DNA of 64,000 nucleotides from Chryseobacterium kimseyorum (GCF_025971945.1 NZ_JAPDHW010000013.1:1-64000), one strand, 5' to 3'. Numbered from the stretch's first letter, positions 33,362 through 42,851 are shown. Program-made: numbers and translations. Notes: generated by a model not told the origin, from the letters alone.

Positions 33362-33805
33362 ATGAGAAAATTATTAACCTTTTGTAGCCTCTGTATTTTT
33401 ACAATAGTGGTTTCTCAAAAAAACAATATTGAAAAAAACATCAAAGAAGAACACGAGCTAAGACAGCCACAAGATCTTAGCGTTCCTCCTCCGCCCATCA
33501 ATATATTCCCAGCTCAATATTCTGGCGGAAACAGACTGTTTCTCGAAAACGTAAAAAATAATTTAATAAAGTCCAATTTTAAAATAGCTGACAAGATTTT
33601 AAAAACTAAAATTATTTTAAAAATTGATCAGAAAGGAAATGTTCTGAATATCTCAACCTACGGGAATAATACCGATTTCAACAGTGCAGTGAAAAAAGCT
33701 GCTGAAACAACGACAATGGACACCCTGTGGGAACATGCAAAGAACAAAGACGGAACCGCTGTTATTGACATTGTGAATTTGCCTTTTGAATTTAAAAATA
33801 ACTAA
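33362..33805 (+). CDS. TonB C-terminal-like secreted protein
   Basis: A 147-residue protein with a signal peptide (MRKLLTFCSLCIFTIVVSQ), a proline-rich linker (LSVPPPPINIFPAQ) and a C-terminal domain like TonB_C (KTKIILKIDQKGNVLNISTYGNNTDFNSAVKKAAETT). It lacks the N-terminal membrane helix that a true energy transducer has, so it is not a functional TonB by itself. Confidence 0.6.
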   Translation: MRKLLTFCSLCIFTIVVSQKNNIEKNIKEEHELRQPQDLSVPPPPINIFPAQYSGGNRLFLENVKNNLIKSNFKIADKILKTKIILKIDQKGNVLNISTYGNNTDFNSAVKKAAETTTMDTLWEHAKNKDGTAVIDIVNLPFEFKNN

Positions 33806-33857
33806 TTCCGGTGAAAATTTTCGTACAAAACCCGATCTAAATCTTTAAACTGATACT

Positions 33858-34364
33858 ATGAAATTCTTTTACTACTCACTGATCTTTTTTTCCTGTTTTT
33901 TATCCGCAAAATTCAATGCGCAGGCTCCAAATGATACCATTGCCAACGGAATGGCTTTTAAACTAGGTTCAAAATTAACCTTAAAACTGGTGAAAAATAC
34001 TCAGAATTCTTTTGATTATAAAGTGATCAAATACTCGGAATTTTCGGAGCAGTTTAAAATTTTTGAAACAGAAAAATTATTTGATAAAAGTCCCGAAAAA
34101 GAAACCATTGAAGTTATTTTCGGAATTGGATATTACAGGGAAGGGAAAGAAGATAAAGATTACCAAACAGTGATGTTATCAAGAAACAATTACAGCTTTC
34201 CGCTACAGTTTGATGCTGAAATAAAAATCTGGAACAAAGAGGAATTTGAAAGAACCTCAGTCACTCCCTTAAATCCAGGCACCAGACATACGGAACTGTG
34301 GCCGTACAAAATAGATTTTCTGGCATTAATCAATTTCAGAAATTATTCTTATCAACCAAAATAA
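33858..34364 (+). CDS. Secreted hypothetical protein
   Basis: A 168-residue protein with a signal peptide (MKFFYYSLIFFSCFLSAKFNAQ). The mature chain is beta-rich with SFDYKVIKYSEF and FPLQFDAEIKIWNKEEFERTS. No recognised family. Followed after 43 bp by the DUF2157 operon, in the same direction. Confidence 0.55.
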   Translation: MKFFYYSLIFFSCFLSAKFNAQAPNDTIANGMAFKLGSKLTLKLVKNTQNSFDYKVIKYSEFSEQFKIFETEKLFDKSPEKETIEVIFGIGYYREGKEDKDYQTVMLSRNNYSFPLQFDAEIKIWNKEEFERTSVTPLNPGTRHTELWPYKIDFLALINFRNYSYQPK

Positions 34365-34407
34365 CAACCAAACACAGGCAGATATTGGCTTTGAACTGCA
34401 GAACCGA

Positions 34408-35382
34408 ATGATAAACAAAATACAAATGGAAGACATCCAACGGGAAGACATCCACATTATCAGCCGCCACAGCGACATCGATGAACAAGGAATTTCACAG
34501 GTCCTCACAGAAAACATCTATAATGACAGAGAAGCATGGCAAAAATTTCTGCGCTTATTTTTTGTCACGCTGGGCGTCGGGTTTACCGTTTCCGGAATTA
34601 TATTCTTCTTCGCTTACAACTGGGCAAACCTCAACAAATTCGCAAAAATCGGACTTACAGAATTAGTGATTATCGCAACAACATCTGTCGTCCTGTTTGC
34701 GAAAACCAGCAAAATGACACGCAATATAATCCTTACCGGAAGTTCAGTTCTGGTGGGTGCACTGTTTGCGGTTTACGGACAGATTTACCAAACGGGAGCT
34801 GACGCCTATGATTTCTTTCTTGGCTGGACTTTATTTATCGCGCTTTGGGTTATCATTTCAGATTTCGCGCCGCTGTGGCTTCTTTTTCTTTTGTTGATTA
34901 ATACCACATTTATACTGTACACCGAGCAGGTGGCCAAAGACTGGTCTGTAAATTTCGTCTGCACTTTTCTTTTTTTGGTGAACGCTTCTGCAGCGATTTC
35001 GGGAATCTTTATTTCAGAATCAAAAAAAGGCGTGTCAGTTCCGAGATGGTTTTTAAATATTGTTTCACTGGCCGCGATTTCTTTCGCAACCATGGGAATT
35101 GTGCATGGATTCTTAGATGAACCAGACGCTGATTTTCATTTTCTCCTCATTTCTGCAATAATCCTCTTCGGATTGGGAATTTGGCAGTCATTAAAAGAAA
35201 AAAACGGATTTTATCTGGCAGTCATTCCCTTAAGTATCATCATTATCGTTTCCACATTACTTTTTGAAATTTTGCAGGAAGACGCAAGCTTTTTATTGGT
35301 TAGCTTATTCATTATTACGAGTATCACCCTGGTCATCTGGAATTTAATATCACTTCAAAAAAAATGGAAAAATGAGAAGTAA
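34408..35382 (+). CDS. DUF2157 membrane protein
   Basis: A 324-residue protein, with a soluble N-terminus then about eight to nine helices. The DUF2157 signature is visible near the N-terminus (WQKFLRLFFVTLGVGFTVSGIIFFFAYNW). It forms a compact operon with the DUF4401 gene (11-base overlap) and the GDYXXLXY gene (14-base overlap), a conserved trio. Function is unknown; membrane stress or surface roles are guessed. The start could also be the ATG 18 bases later. Confidence 0.8.
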   Translation: MINKIQMEDIQREDIHIISRHSDIDEQGISQVLTENIYNDREAWQKFLRLFFVTLGVGFTVSGIIFFFAYNWANLNKFAKIGLTELVIIATTSVVLFAKTSKMTRNIILTGSSVLVGALFAVYGQIYQTGADAYDFFLGWTLFIALWVIISDFAPLWLLFLLLINTTFILYTEQVAKDWSVNFVCTFLFLVNASAAISGIFISESKKGVSVPRWFLNIVSLAAISFATMGIVHGFLDEPDADFHFLLISAIILFGLGIWQSLKEKNGFYLAVIPLSIIIIVSTLLFEILQEDASFLLVSLFIITSITLVIWNLISLQKKWKNEK

Positions 35383-36448
35383 AGAAAATATTGATGAGCT
35401 CCTTTCTTACATTCAGAAAAAGAGCAGCAGAGAACTTTTATTTAACAAAGAAAATATACAGAAAGCTTACATAGGTAAAGAAGATCACCAATCATTGGCG
35501 ATAAAAATATTATCCGTGTTTGGTGGTTTGATGTCGGGTATTGCATTTGTCGGCTTTTTATTTCTTATTGATTTTTTCGATTCTGTTGAAGGGTTAATGC
35601 TTTTCGGAAGCTTCTGCATTATCGGATCGCTTTTTCTAAATAAAGTAGCCAACAAAATCATTATTGATACGATCAGTGTGACTTTTTACTTAATTGGTTT
35701 AGTTTTACTCGGAATTGGTCTTGTGGACTCGGTGGTTAATGACGAAAGTATTATGTGCTTCATCTTTATGCTGATTGCACTTTTTTCGCTGCTTATCGTT
35801 CAGAACTACATTATGTCATTCGTTTCAATCTCTCTGTTTAACATCAGTATCGCCGCAGTACTCACATTTAATGATCTAACCTCATGGATATACATTTATA
35901 CAGCCATCGTAGCGGCCTTCCTCACTTTTCTTTTTCTGAATGAAGCCAAAATACTTTCGCTGAAAAATATGCTTTCTAAACTTTATGAGCCCGTTCGCTC
36001 GGCGTTTGTTTTTACTTTTCTATCGCTTTTTCTTTACATGGATGAAGCCAGATTCACCACTTTCTCCTACAGCTATTTAGTAGTTGCATCGGTCATGATT
36101 GTTCTATCGATACTTTGTATTGTATATTATCTTTTTAAAATTTTAAATATTACAGAAATCAGACACAAAGTAATCCTGATGGTTGCGACAACAGTTATAC
36201 TGATTCCTACGGCCTATTCTCCTGCGATTTCCGGAGCGATACTGATTATTTTGCTGAGTTTTATGGCTAATTATAAAACAGGTCTGGGCTTAGGAATTAT
36301 TGCTTTTGTCTACTTTATCTCTATGTTTTATTATGATCTGCAGTTTACTCTGTTAAACAAATCGATTATTTTATTTTCATCAGGAATTCTTTTCCTTGCC
36401 ATCTATTTATTCACCCGTAAAAAACTGACATCTCATGAAAAAATATAA
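35372..36448 (+). CDS. DUF4401 membrane protein
   Basis: A 358-residue protein with about ten helices (FGGLMSGIAFVGFLFLIDFF, INKVANKIIIDTISVTFYLI-like segments, ILFSSGILFLAIYLFTR). Its start overlaps the DUF2157 stop by 11 bases and its end overlaps the next gene by 14, implying translational coupling. The domain is defined by this conserved trio; no biochemical role is known. Confidence 0.8.
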   Translation: MRSKENIDELLSYIQKKSSRELLFNKENIQKAYIGKEDHQSLAIKILSVFGGLMSGIAFVGFLFLIDFFDSVEGLMLFGSFCIIGSLFLNKVANKIIIDTISVTFYLIGLVLLGIGLVDSVVNDESIMCFIFMLIALFSLLIVQNYIMSFVSISLFNISIAAVLTFNDLTSWIYIYTAIVAAFLTFLFLNEAKILSLKNMLSKLYEPVRSAFVFTFLSLFLYMDEARFTTFSYSYLVVASVMIVLSILCIVYYLFKILNITEIRHKVILMVATTVILIPTAYSPAISGAILIILLSFMANYKTGLGLGIIAFVYFISMFYYDLQFTLLNKSIILFSSGILFLAIYLFTRKKLTSHEKI

Positions 36449-36923
36449 GTGGCTCATTATTCTGCTCAATCTTATTCTGCTTTTGGTTTATTTTAACTGG
36501 TCGGTTTTTAAGAAAGAAAAATTGCTGCAAAACGGACAGTTGGTTTTGCTGAAACTGGCTCCGGTCGATCCTCGTTCGTTAATGCAGGGAGATTATATGA
36601 CTTTACGGTATGCGATTTCCGAAAATCTGAATATTGATAAAATGCCTAAGCGTGGCTATTGCATCGTTAAATTAGATCAGAAAGGCATCGCACAGAGAGT
36701 AAGGTTTCAGAAAGAACCAATTCCTCTAAAACCAGGTGAACATCTGATACAATACAATGCTCCTGACAGTTGGAATATCAATATCGGTGCAGAGTCTTAT
36801 TTTTTTGAAGAAGGACAGGCTGAAAAGTACGAGAAAGCGGAATATGGCGGCATAAAAATAGACCAAAACGGCAACAGCATTCTGATTGGGCTGTATAATA
36901 AAAATTTAAAACCGATTAATTAG
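36435..36923 (+). CDS. GDYXXLXY domain protein
   Basis: A 162-residue membrane-anchored protein: N-terminal helix (YKWLIILLNLILLLVYFNW) and the named motif GDYMTLRYAIS at about residues 53-63. This completes the DUF2157-DUF4401-GDYXXLXY set, in which it is the exposed component. Whether the exposed face is periplasmic cannot be read directly; it is inferred from the single N-terminal helix. Confidence 0.85.
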   Translation: MKKYKWLIILLNLILLLVYFNWSVFKKEKLLQNGQLVLLKLAPVDPRSLMQGDYMTLRYAISENLNIDKMPKRGYCIVKLDQKGIAQRVRFQKEPIPLKPGEHLIQYNAPDSWNINIGAESYFFEEGQAEKYEKAEYGGIKIDQNGNSILIGLYNKNLKPIN

Positions 36924-36950
36924 TTTCATCAAAATATTATTTTTGTCAAC

Positions 36951-37511
36951 ATGAAAAAACTCCTTTTGGAAACCGACAGATTGATCATCAGAAACCTGAA
37001 TCCTAAAGATGTGGATGACTTCTATTTTTACCGCTCAAATCCTGAAGTGACAAGATATCAGAGCTTTGATGTGATGACCAGAGAGCAGGCTGAAAAATTC
37101 ATAGAATCGCAGAAAGACAGAACTTTCGGGAAACCGGGCGAATGGGTACAGTATGCAATTGAAAAGAAAGAAACAGAAAAATTAATTGGCGACTGCGCCA
37201 TAAAGCTCGACCATTATGATCAACGTATTGCAGAGATAGGCATCACACTTTCGCACACCGAGCAGAAAAAAGGTTTTGCAAGAGAAACCATGAATGCTGT
37301 ATTACAGTTTTTGTTCAGTCTGGAAGACTTCCATCGTGTTGTAGAAATTGTTGATGCAGAAAATGAAAGTTCAGTTAAACTTTTAGAAAATTGTGGTTTT
37401 AAAAAAGAAGGTCATTTTATAGAAAATATTTTCTTTAAAGGCAAATGGGGAAGTGAATTTCAGTATGCGATGCTGAGAAAAGACTGGGAAGCTTTGGTTG
37501 CAGAAGATTAA
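36951..37511 (+). CDS. GNAT acetyltransferase, RimJ/RimL type
   Basis: A 186-residue enzyme that moves an acetyl group from acetyl-CoA. The layout matches Acetyltransf_3: LLLETDRLIIRNLNPKDVDDFYFYRSNPEVTRYQ, then IGDCAIKLD, IAEIGITLSHTEQKKGFARETM (CoA loop QKKGFA) and NESSVKLLENCGFKKEG. Substrate unknown; ribosomal-protein or antibiotic acetylation are both seen in the family. Confidence 0.88.
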   Translation: MKKLLLETDRLIIRNLNPKDVDDFYFYRSNPEVTRYQSFDVMTREQAEKFIESQKDRTFGKPGEWVQYAIEKKETEKLIGDCAIKLDHYDQRIAEIGITLSHTEQKKGFARETMNAVLQFLFSLEDFHRVVEIVDAENESSVKLLENCGFKKEGHFIENIFFKGKWGSEFQYAMLRKDWEALVAED

Positions 37512-37552
37512 ATTATATTTCACAGAGTCGACATCATTTTAAAACAGATTGA

Positions 37553-37984
37553 TTGAAAATAACATTTAGGAAAGCCACAGAAGAGGATATTGATTTTCTA
37601 TTCAATTTAAGAACAGAAACAATGACCGAGCATTATGAAAGTTCACATCTTGCGACTGATAAAGAATCCACGTTAAAACGAATACAGTATAAGTTTGATA
37701 AAGCTCAAATTATTTTATTGGATAATCAGCCTGTCGGACTGTTAAAAATCAACAGAACAGAAAGCCTAATAGAAATTCTTCAGATCCAGATTAACCCTAA
37801 ATTGCAAGGTAAAGGAATTGGCAGAAGGATTCTGACGGATATACTTCGTGAAGCAGCTTCGCTTCAGAAGAGCACCAGGCTCAGTGTTTTAAAAACCAAT
37901 CGAGCAAAGAATTTGTACGCAGGTTTAGGATTTAAAATTACAGATGAAGACCAGCATTCATTTCATATGGAAATAGTTCACTGA
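37553..37984 (+). CDS. GNAT acetyltransferase
   Basis: A 143-residue GNAT-fold enzyme. The CoA-binding loop is visible as QINPKLQGKGIGRRILTDIL (Q-x-x-G-x-G), followed by LSVLKTNRAKNLYAGLGFKI, the classic C-terminal GNAT strand. Start is a TTG at 37553, the only initiator that keeps the first strand (MKITFRKATEEDIDFLFNL). Substrate unknown. Confidence 0.8.
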   Translation: MKITFRKATEEDIDFLFNLRTETMTEHYESSHLATDKESTLKRIQYKFDKAQIILLDNQPVGLLKINRTESLIEILQIQINPKLQGKGIGRRILTDILREAASLQKSTRLSVLKTNRAKNLYAGLGFKITDEDQHSFHMEIVH

Positions 37985-38008
37985 AAAAAAATTTGTCAAC
38001 ATTTCCCC

Positions 38009-38584
38009 TTACTTTATGATCTGTCCGTTATAATATTTCTCTAAAAAGAAACCTAAATCAGCGCGATAGCCAATACCTGAAGCTTCAAATTTCCAGTTGC
38101 CGTTTTTTTTATAAAGTCTTCCGAACTCAATTCCTGTTTCAATAGAGAAATCTTCGTCAAGTTCATACTTTGCAATTTCCTGATTATTGTTCTGATCAAC
38201 AATTCTGATGTATGAATTTCTTACCTGCCCAAAATTCTGTCTTCGTCTTTCAAAATCTTCAATGGTTACCACAAAAAGAATTTCTTCAACTCTCTGATCT
38301 ACTTTTTCGAGATCGATCATAATGGCTTCGTCGTCATCGCCATCACTGTTTTTCCCACTCGGATCGTCACCGGTATGCGCCAGGGCTCCGTCCGGGGAAT
38401 TCAGGTTATTGTAAAAAACAAAATAATCTTCACTTACCAGTTTCCTTTGAGAATCGATCATAATGGCAGAAGCATCAAGATCAAAATCGTAGCCTGTTCC
38501 TTCGTTGGGATCCCAACCGAGGCCGATAGTCATTTTCGTGAGTCCGATATCAATTCTCTGTCCTTTCTGTAAGTTGATTGCCAT
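38009..38584 (-). CDS. TerD-family protein
   Basis: A 191-residue cytoplasmic calcium-binding-type protein. Family marks are MAINLQKGQRIDIGL, LGWDPNEGTGYDFDLDASA, FYNNLNSPDGALAHTGDDPSGKNSDGDDDEAI and FGRLYKKNGNWKFEASGIGY. TerD proteins go with tellurite resistance, phage inhibition and stress. No other ter gene is nearby, so it is a stand-alone copy. Full length. Confidence 0.93.
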   Translation of the reverse strand: MAINLQKGQRIDIGLTKMTIGLGWDPNEGTGYDFDLDASAIMIDSQRKLVSEDYFVFYNNLNSPDGALAHTGDDPSGKNSDGDDDEAIMIDLEKVDQRVEEILFVVTIEDFERRRQNFGQVRNSYIRIVDQNNNQEIAKYELDEDFSIETGIEFGRLYKKNGNWKFEASGIGYRADLGFFLEKYYNGQIIK

Positions 38585-38654
38585 AGTTCTGTACTTTATG
38601 CCTAAGATAGTTTTGATTTGTCACTTCTCCAAATATTCAGATTAAAAAAACATT

Positions 38655-38681
38655 AAAAAAGCCCGATCCATAAGATCGGGC
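38655..38681 (-). terminator. Terminator of the flippase-like gene
   Basis: Minus strand GCCCGATC pairs with GATCGGGC over five bases, followed by TTTTTTAATG. Placed 28 bp past the stop codon at 38709. Confidence 0.85.
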
Positions 38682-38708
38682 AGTATATTTTAATTAAAAT
38701 TCTAAAAT

Positions 38709-39740
38709 TTAAACAGATTTTACTTCCGTGTCCTCTGCCAGTTGAGTTCGTGCCTTGGCCAGCATTGGGATAGACAGCAAACCGGTCGTCAACATAATGA
38801 CAATTTGTAATGGGAGCGAAATAAATGAATAGGTCAAACCCATTTCGCCGCCAAATTCCGCGCTTTTTCCCATTGAGATAAACAGTGCCATAAAGCCGTA
38901 CTTCATCGCCAAATTAAATGCTCCAATACCTCCACTCGCCGGGACAATCATACCCAAAGTTCCTACTACGATAATGAAAAAACCATCAGCAATGGTAAAG
39001 TCTGAAGTTTCTGGCAGAGCAAAACACACAAGATATGCTGCCATATAGTAACAAATCCAGATTCCTATGGTGTAGAGAATGAAATTTACTTTTTGTTTTA
39101 GCTTAAATATCGAAGTTAAACCTTGAAGAATTCCATCAATAAACCCGATAATTTTTCCTAATACAGGTACTGTTGCCAATTTCTTTTTAAATACAAAAAA
39201 GAGAATCGCACATAAAACCAACAGGGAAACTATTAAGATAACTTTATTCGGATTAAATTTGATTCCTGAATTTTCATAAAATGAAAGGATGGCATCATAT
39301 TTAAAAACAAAAGTTAATCCTAAAAATACCATCATACAAACCAAATCTACTACCCTTTCTAAAATAATCGTTCCGAAAGACTTATCTACAGGCACTTTTT
39401 CCACACCGTATAAAGCTGTCGCTCTAGCAACCTCACCACTTCTCGGAATTGTTAAATTCATTAAATATCCAAAAGAAATTGTCCAGAATGCGTTAGAATT
39501 TGAAATATGGTATCCCATTGGTTCCAATAGCAGATTCCAGCGAACCGCTCTTAACCAGTAAGCCAAAACACCGAACACTGCAGCGATTGCTACCCAGAGA
39601 TAATTCGCTTTTGACAGGGATTTCTGAACTTTTTCAAACTCAAAACCCTTCAATGCCAGCCAAAGAAAAAAGCCTGCAAATGCAAGCGAAATAACAATGG
39701 TAAGAATTGATTTTAAAGGACTGTTAGATTTCTTTTCCAT
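38709..39740 (-). CDS. Lysylphosphatidylglycerol synthase TM-like flippase family protein
   Basis: A 343-residue polytopic membrane protein (about eight helices) of the UPF0104/LPG_synthase_TM family. Visible marks are WLRAVRWNLLLEPMGY, FGYLMNLTIPRSGEVARATALYG and VVGTLGMIVPASGGIGAFNLAM. Members flip or move lipids across the inner membrane. It starts right after panD (TAA, TTG, ATG), so the two are cotranscribed. I use the ATG, not the TTG before it. Confidence 0.75.
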   Translation of the reverse strand: MEKKSNSPLKSILTIVISLAFAGFFLWLALKGFEFEKVQKSLSKANYLWVAIAAVFGVLAYWLRAVRWNLLLEPMGYHISNSNAFWTISFGYLMNLTIPRSGEVARATALYGVEKVPVDKSFGTIILERVVDLVCMMVFLGLTFVFKYDAILSFYENSGIKFNPNKVILIVSLLVLCAILFFVFKKKLATVPVLGKIIGFIDGILQGLTSIFKLKQKVNFILYTIGIWICYYMAAYLVCFALPETSDFTIADGFFIIVVGTLGMIVPASGGIGAFNLAMKYGFMALFISMGKSAEFGGEMGLTYSFISLPLQIVIMLTTGLLSIPMLAKARTQLAEDTEVKSV

Positions 39741-39743
39741 CAA

Positions 39744-40094
39744 TTAGGTAAGAAGATTAGTTTTCTCGTCCGGGAAAACGATTTTTGGCTGAAACTCTCT
39801 TGCTTCCTCAGGCGTCATCTGCGCGTAGGCGATCACGATAATAATGTCGTCACGCTGAACTTTTCTTGCCGCAGGGCCATTCAGACAAACTTCTCCGGAT
39901 TTTCTTTTACCTTTGATCACATACGTATCAAAACGTTCTCCGTTGTTTACATTAACGATATAAACTCTCTCTCCCACTACCAGTCCTGCTGCATCAATAA
40001 GATCTTCATCTATGGTAATACTTCCGATATAATTAAGGTCTGAAGCTGTAACTCTTACCCTGTGAATCTTCGATTTGAATACTTCTATTAACAT
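39744..40094 (-). CDS. panD: Aspartate 1-decarboxylase
   Basis: Makes beta-alanine for pantothenate and coenzyme A. The 116-residue proenzyme cuts itself between Gly24 and Ser25 (NYIGSITID) to give the pyruvoyl cofactor; both residues are present, as are the HRVRVT start and [13 protein letters not shown] loop. Full length. First gene of the panD-flippase unit. Confidence 0.97.
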   Translation of the reverse strand: MLIEVFKSKIHRVRVTASDLNYIGSITIDEDLIDAAGLVVGERVYIVNVNNGERFDTYVIKGKRKSGEVCLNGPAARKVQRDDIIIVIAYAQMTPEEAREFQPKIVFPDEKTNLLT

Positions 40095-40427
40095 GGTGCA
40101 AATTTATTAATAATATTTAATAAATTGATTTTAAAATTGATTTAAGAACATGACTTAAAGACCAATTTTTATTTCATACAAATTAATATAATTCCTTACT
40201 GATTATCAAGTCAATAAGCATATTAGGAAAAAAATATAAAGTAAGCATTAAATTTAGGATTTAATAAATAGCAAATTGAATATTAATTTTTCAACAAAAC
40301 CAATAAACATAAGCAGTTGGCATGATTTTAGATGCTCAAAACGTAGGTTTTTCGTGAAAACTTGAATTATGATATATTGATTGATTTCAGGGTAAATCAA
40401 AAAAAATTCACAAGTTTTTAGAAAAAA

Positions 40428-40458
40428 TTTGCACAATTTGAAAATTGTTTTATATTTG
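40428..40458 (+). promoter_or_regulatory. Strong promoter of the HU gene
   Basis: TTTG (40428-40431), exactly 19 bases, then TATATTTG (40451-40458), an almost perfect TTTG-N19-TAnnTTTG. The A/T-rich 34-bp leader has no Shine-Dalgarno sequence. The rest of the 40095-40492 gap contains A/T-rich DNA and no gene. Confidence 0.85.
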
Positions 40459-40492
40459 CTACAATTACTAACTAACTTTTAATATAAAAATT

Positions 40493-40783
40493 ATGAACAA
40501 GTCTGAATTAATCGACGCAATCGCTAAAGATGCAGGAATTACTAAAGTTGCAGCAAAGGCTGCTTTAGAATCTTTTATTTCTAACGTTACAACTACTCTA
40601 AAGGCAAAAGACGGAAAAGTGTCTCTAGTAGGGTTTGGAACTTTCTCAGTATCTGAGAGAGCTGCAAGACAAGGGATCAACCCTGCAACAAAAAAACCAA
40701 TTAAAATTGCTGCTAAAACGGTAGCTAAATTTAAGGCTGGTGCTGATTTGGCAACTGCGGTTTCAGGTGTTAAAAAGAAGTAA
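40493..40783 (+). CDS. HU family DNA-binding protein
   Basis: A 96-residue histone-like protein that bends and packs DNA. The whole HU fold is present: MNKSELIDAIAKDAGITKVAAKAALESFI, then VSLVGFGTFSVSERAARQGINPATKKPIKIAA, which includes the DNA-wrapping arm with the tip proline (INPATKKPIKI), and a C-terminal helix FKAGADLATAV. Monocistronic, with a strong promoter and terminator. Confidence 0.96.
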   Translation: MNKSELIDAIAKDAGITKVAAKAALESFISNVTTTLKAKDGKVSLVGFGTFSVSERAARQGINPATKKPIKIAAKTVAKFKAGADLATAVSGVKKK

Positions 40784-40806
40784 TCAATCTGATTATAAAA
40801 ATGCAA

Positions 40807-40832
40807 ACCTCATCTTTCGATGAGGTTTTTTA
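40807..40832 (+). terminator. Terminator of the HU gene
   Basis: AACCTCATC, loop TTTC, GATGAGGTT followed by six T residues. The A-run on the other side also lets it act for the leftward pdxH gene. Confidence 0.88.
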
Positions 40833-40873
40833 TTTCCTGTATATTTAGTTAGTTATGATAAGAGCTACTATGA

Positions 40874-41515
40874 TTATGGCGCCAAACGTGAAATTTCCCA
40901 GTCCATACCTTTCAGGGTATAAATAATTCGGTCGTGTAATCTGTTGGGTCTACCCTGCCAAAATTCAATCTCGTAGGGCTTAGCAATATAACCGCCCCAA
41001 TTTTCAGGCTTAGGCACTTCAATATTTTCAAATTTTTCTTCTAATTCTTTTAATTTTACTTCCAAATATGCTCGGTCAGGAATCACTTCGCTCTGTGGGG
41101 AAACTGCCGCGCCAAGCTGACTTCCTTTAGGTCTTGAATGAAAGTATCCGTCACTCAGATTTTCAGCAATTTTTTCTAAATCGGCTTTAATGATAATCTG
41201 CCTTTCTAATCCCGGCCAGAAAAAATGCAGACAGGCTTTATGCGTTTTTGCAATAGCTTTCCCTTTTCTGCTGTCATAATTGGTGTAAAAAATAAATCCT
41301 TCATACGTATATTCTTTCAGCAAAACCATTCTTGTTCTAGGACAACCATCATCCTCTAAAGTGGAAACCGCCATAGCATTAGCCTCAGAAACGGTAGGAT
41401 TTGATGACGCGTCCAAAAACCAATCTCTAAATTGCTCTAAAGGATTCTCTTTAATCTCACTTTCAATAAGTTGAGATTTTTCGTAGATTTTTCTCTTGTC
41501 ATGAAGGTTTTCCAT
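40874..41515 (-). CDS. pdxH: Pyridoxamine 5'-phosphate oxidase
   Basis: FMN-dependent enzyme that makes pyridoxal phosphate in the last step of vitamin B6 synthesis or salvage. The 213-residue length is normal. Marks: NAMAVSTLEDDGCPRTRMVLLK, FYTNYDSRKGKAI, FFWPGLERQIIIKADLEKI and the C-terminal WQGRPNRLHDRIIY with the PLP-binding R-x-H. Divergent from yqgE by 24 bp. Confidence 0.96.
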   Translation of the reverse strand: MENLHDKRKIYEKSQLIESEIKENPLEQFRDWFLDASSNPTVSEANAMAVSTLEDDGCPRTRMVLLKEYTYEGFIFYTNYDSRKGKAIAKTHKACLHFFWPGLERQIIIKADLEKIAENLSDGYFHSRPKGSQLGAAVSPQSEVIPDRAYLEVKLKELEEKFENIEVPKPENWGGYIAKPYEIEFWQGRPNRLHDRIIYTLKGMDWEISRLAP

Positions 41516-41539
41516 AAATAATTTTTATTAAATTTGAGT

Positions 41540-42088
41540 ATGAATTACTCATACAAAGGTAAAATATTAATTTCCACGCCTGATATTTCCGGAGATATTT
41601 TTTCCAGATCAGTAGTACTTATCATAGAACATAATGAAAACGGTGCTTTTGGTCTGATCCTGAACAAGAAAAATTCTAAGATGAGTAGCAGATTCAAAAA
41701 CTTTTTTGACTTTAAAATAGAAGTCTATGATGGCGGTCCCGTAGAAAACGAAAAAGTATTTTTTATCATCAAAGGAAAAAAAGTATCAGAAGTGGATACC
41801 GAAATCAATCAGGAGTTTTATCTGACCGAAGATGTGGAAAAAGTAATTAATTCTGTCCTAAGTGCTGAAATAAGCATCGATGATGTTAAAATTTTCTCAG
41901 GATATTCAGGATGGGGCGCATTGCAGCTTGACAGTGAGATCAAACGTAAGGTGTGGACGGTTGTTGATGTGTATAACCTTGACTATACCCTGCCTAACGA
42001 CCAGACTCTGTGGAAATCAATTATGCAAAACCTTGGCGGTGAATATCTTCTGTGGGCCAATGCACCTGAAGATATTTCTCTAAATTAA
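41540..42088 (+). CDS. YqgE/AlgH family protein
   Basis: A 182-residue cytoplasmic protein of DUF179. Marks: KGKILISTPDISGDIFSRSVVLIIEHNENGAFGLILNK and FSGYSGWGALQLDSEI. Role in most bacteria is unknown. The -7-type box TAAATTTG ends four bases before the ATG (41529-41536), so the mRNA may be nearly leaderless. Confidence 0.88.
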   Translation: MNYSYKGKILISTPDISGDIFSRSVVLIIEHNENGAFGLILNKKNSKMSSRFKNFFDFKIEVYDGGPVENEKVFFIIKGKKVSEVDTEINQEFYLTEDVEKVINSVLSAEISIDDVKIFSGYSGWGALQLDSEIKRKVWTVVDVYNLDYTLPNDQTLWKSIMQNLGGEYLLWANAPEDISLN

Positions 42089-42192
42089 TCATTACTTCAC
42101 AACGAAGCGATATACATTTAACAAATTTTAAGTATTCTTTACATAATTTTTAACATACTTTTCACGTTCTTTGAAAAACTAAAACCAAAGTT

Positions 42193-42774
42193 ATGAATAT
42201 GAAAAAATTATTTTTTGCTCCCCTTCTAGCAGTTCTCTTTTTATCCTTCAAACCTTCTGATAAAAAAATCATCGTTATAGACGCCGGTCATGGCGGCAAT
42301 GACAAGGGCGCAACTTATGAAGGTATTTCAGAAAAACAGATTGTTTTAGCAGTCGCTTCCAATATCAAACAATACAACAGCTCTCAGGATGAATTTGAAA
42401 TCGTTCTCACGAGAGATTCTGATCAAAATTCAACTTTGACAGACAGAACTGATATGATCAATAAGCTGAATCCGGAAATGGTGATTTCGCTTCACATCAA
42501 TACCAGTACTTCTAAAGAATCAGCAATCAAGGGACACGAAATTTTCACTCAAAAATCTGAAGCTTCAAAAGCTTTGGCAGACAGAATTTCGAAAAAATTA
42601 GGAACATGTAATATTGAAGAGAAAAATCTTCACATTTTAAGAGCATCGAACGCTCCGGCAGTTCTGGTAGAGTTAGGATATCTTAATAATACAGAAGACC
42701 GTAAATATCTGACGAGTGAAAAGGGACAGAAAGAAGTCGCTCAGAAATTCATTGAAATTATTGCCGAAAAATAA
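42193..42774 (+). CDS. N-acetylmuramoyl-L-alanine amidase
   Basis: Zinc hydrolase that cuts the amide bond between muramic acid and peptide in peptidoglycan. The 193-residue protein has a short signal peptide (MNMKKLFFAPLLAVLFLSF) and the Amidase_3 core: VIDAGHGG with the first zinc ligand, SEKQIVLAVA, VISLHINTS with the second histidine, and VLVELGYLNN with the catalytic glutamate. Compact length and no SPOR or LysM domain. Its site of action is the periplasm. Confidence 0.93.
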   Translation: MNMKKLFFAPLLAVLFLSFKPSDKKIIVIDAGHGGNDKGATYEGISEKQIVLAVASNIKQYNSSQDEFEIVLTRDSDQNSTLTDRTDMINKLNPEMVISLHINTSTSKESAIKGHEIFTQKSEASKALADRISKKLGTCNIEEKNLHILRASNAPAVLVELGYLNNTEDRKYLTSEKGQKEVAQKFIEIIAEK

Positions 42775-42809
42775 AGAAAAATACACTTTTCTGATTGTAT
42801 CAGAATAAA

Positions 42810-42843
42810 ACCCGGTAAAGGACGTTATTGTTGTTTACCGGGT
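42810..42843 (+). terminator. Terminator between amidase and class IV aminotransferase genes
   Basis: ACCCGGTAAA pairs with TTTACCGGGT over 14 bases, serving the convergent genes on both sides. Confidence 0.75.
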
Positions 42844-42851
42844 TTGTCAAT

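Noticed and set aside
40254..40436. Leftward 60-codon open frame upstream of the HU gene
   Set aside because: It overlaps the HU promoter, is A/T-rich chance sequence and has no family character.
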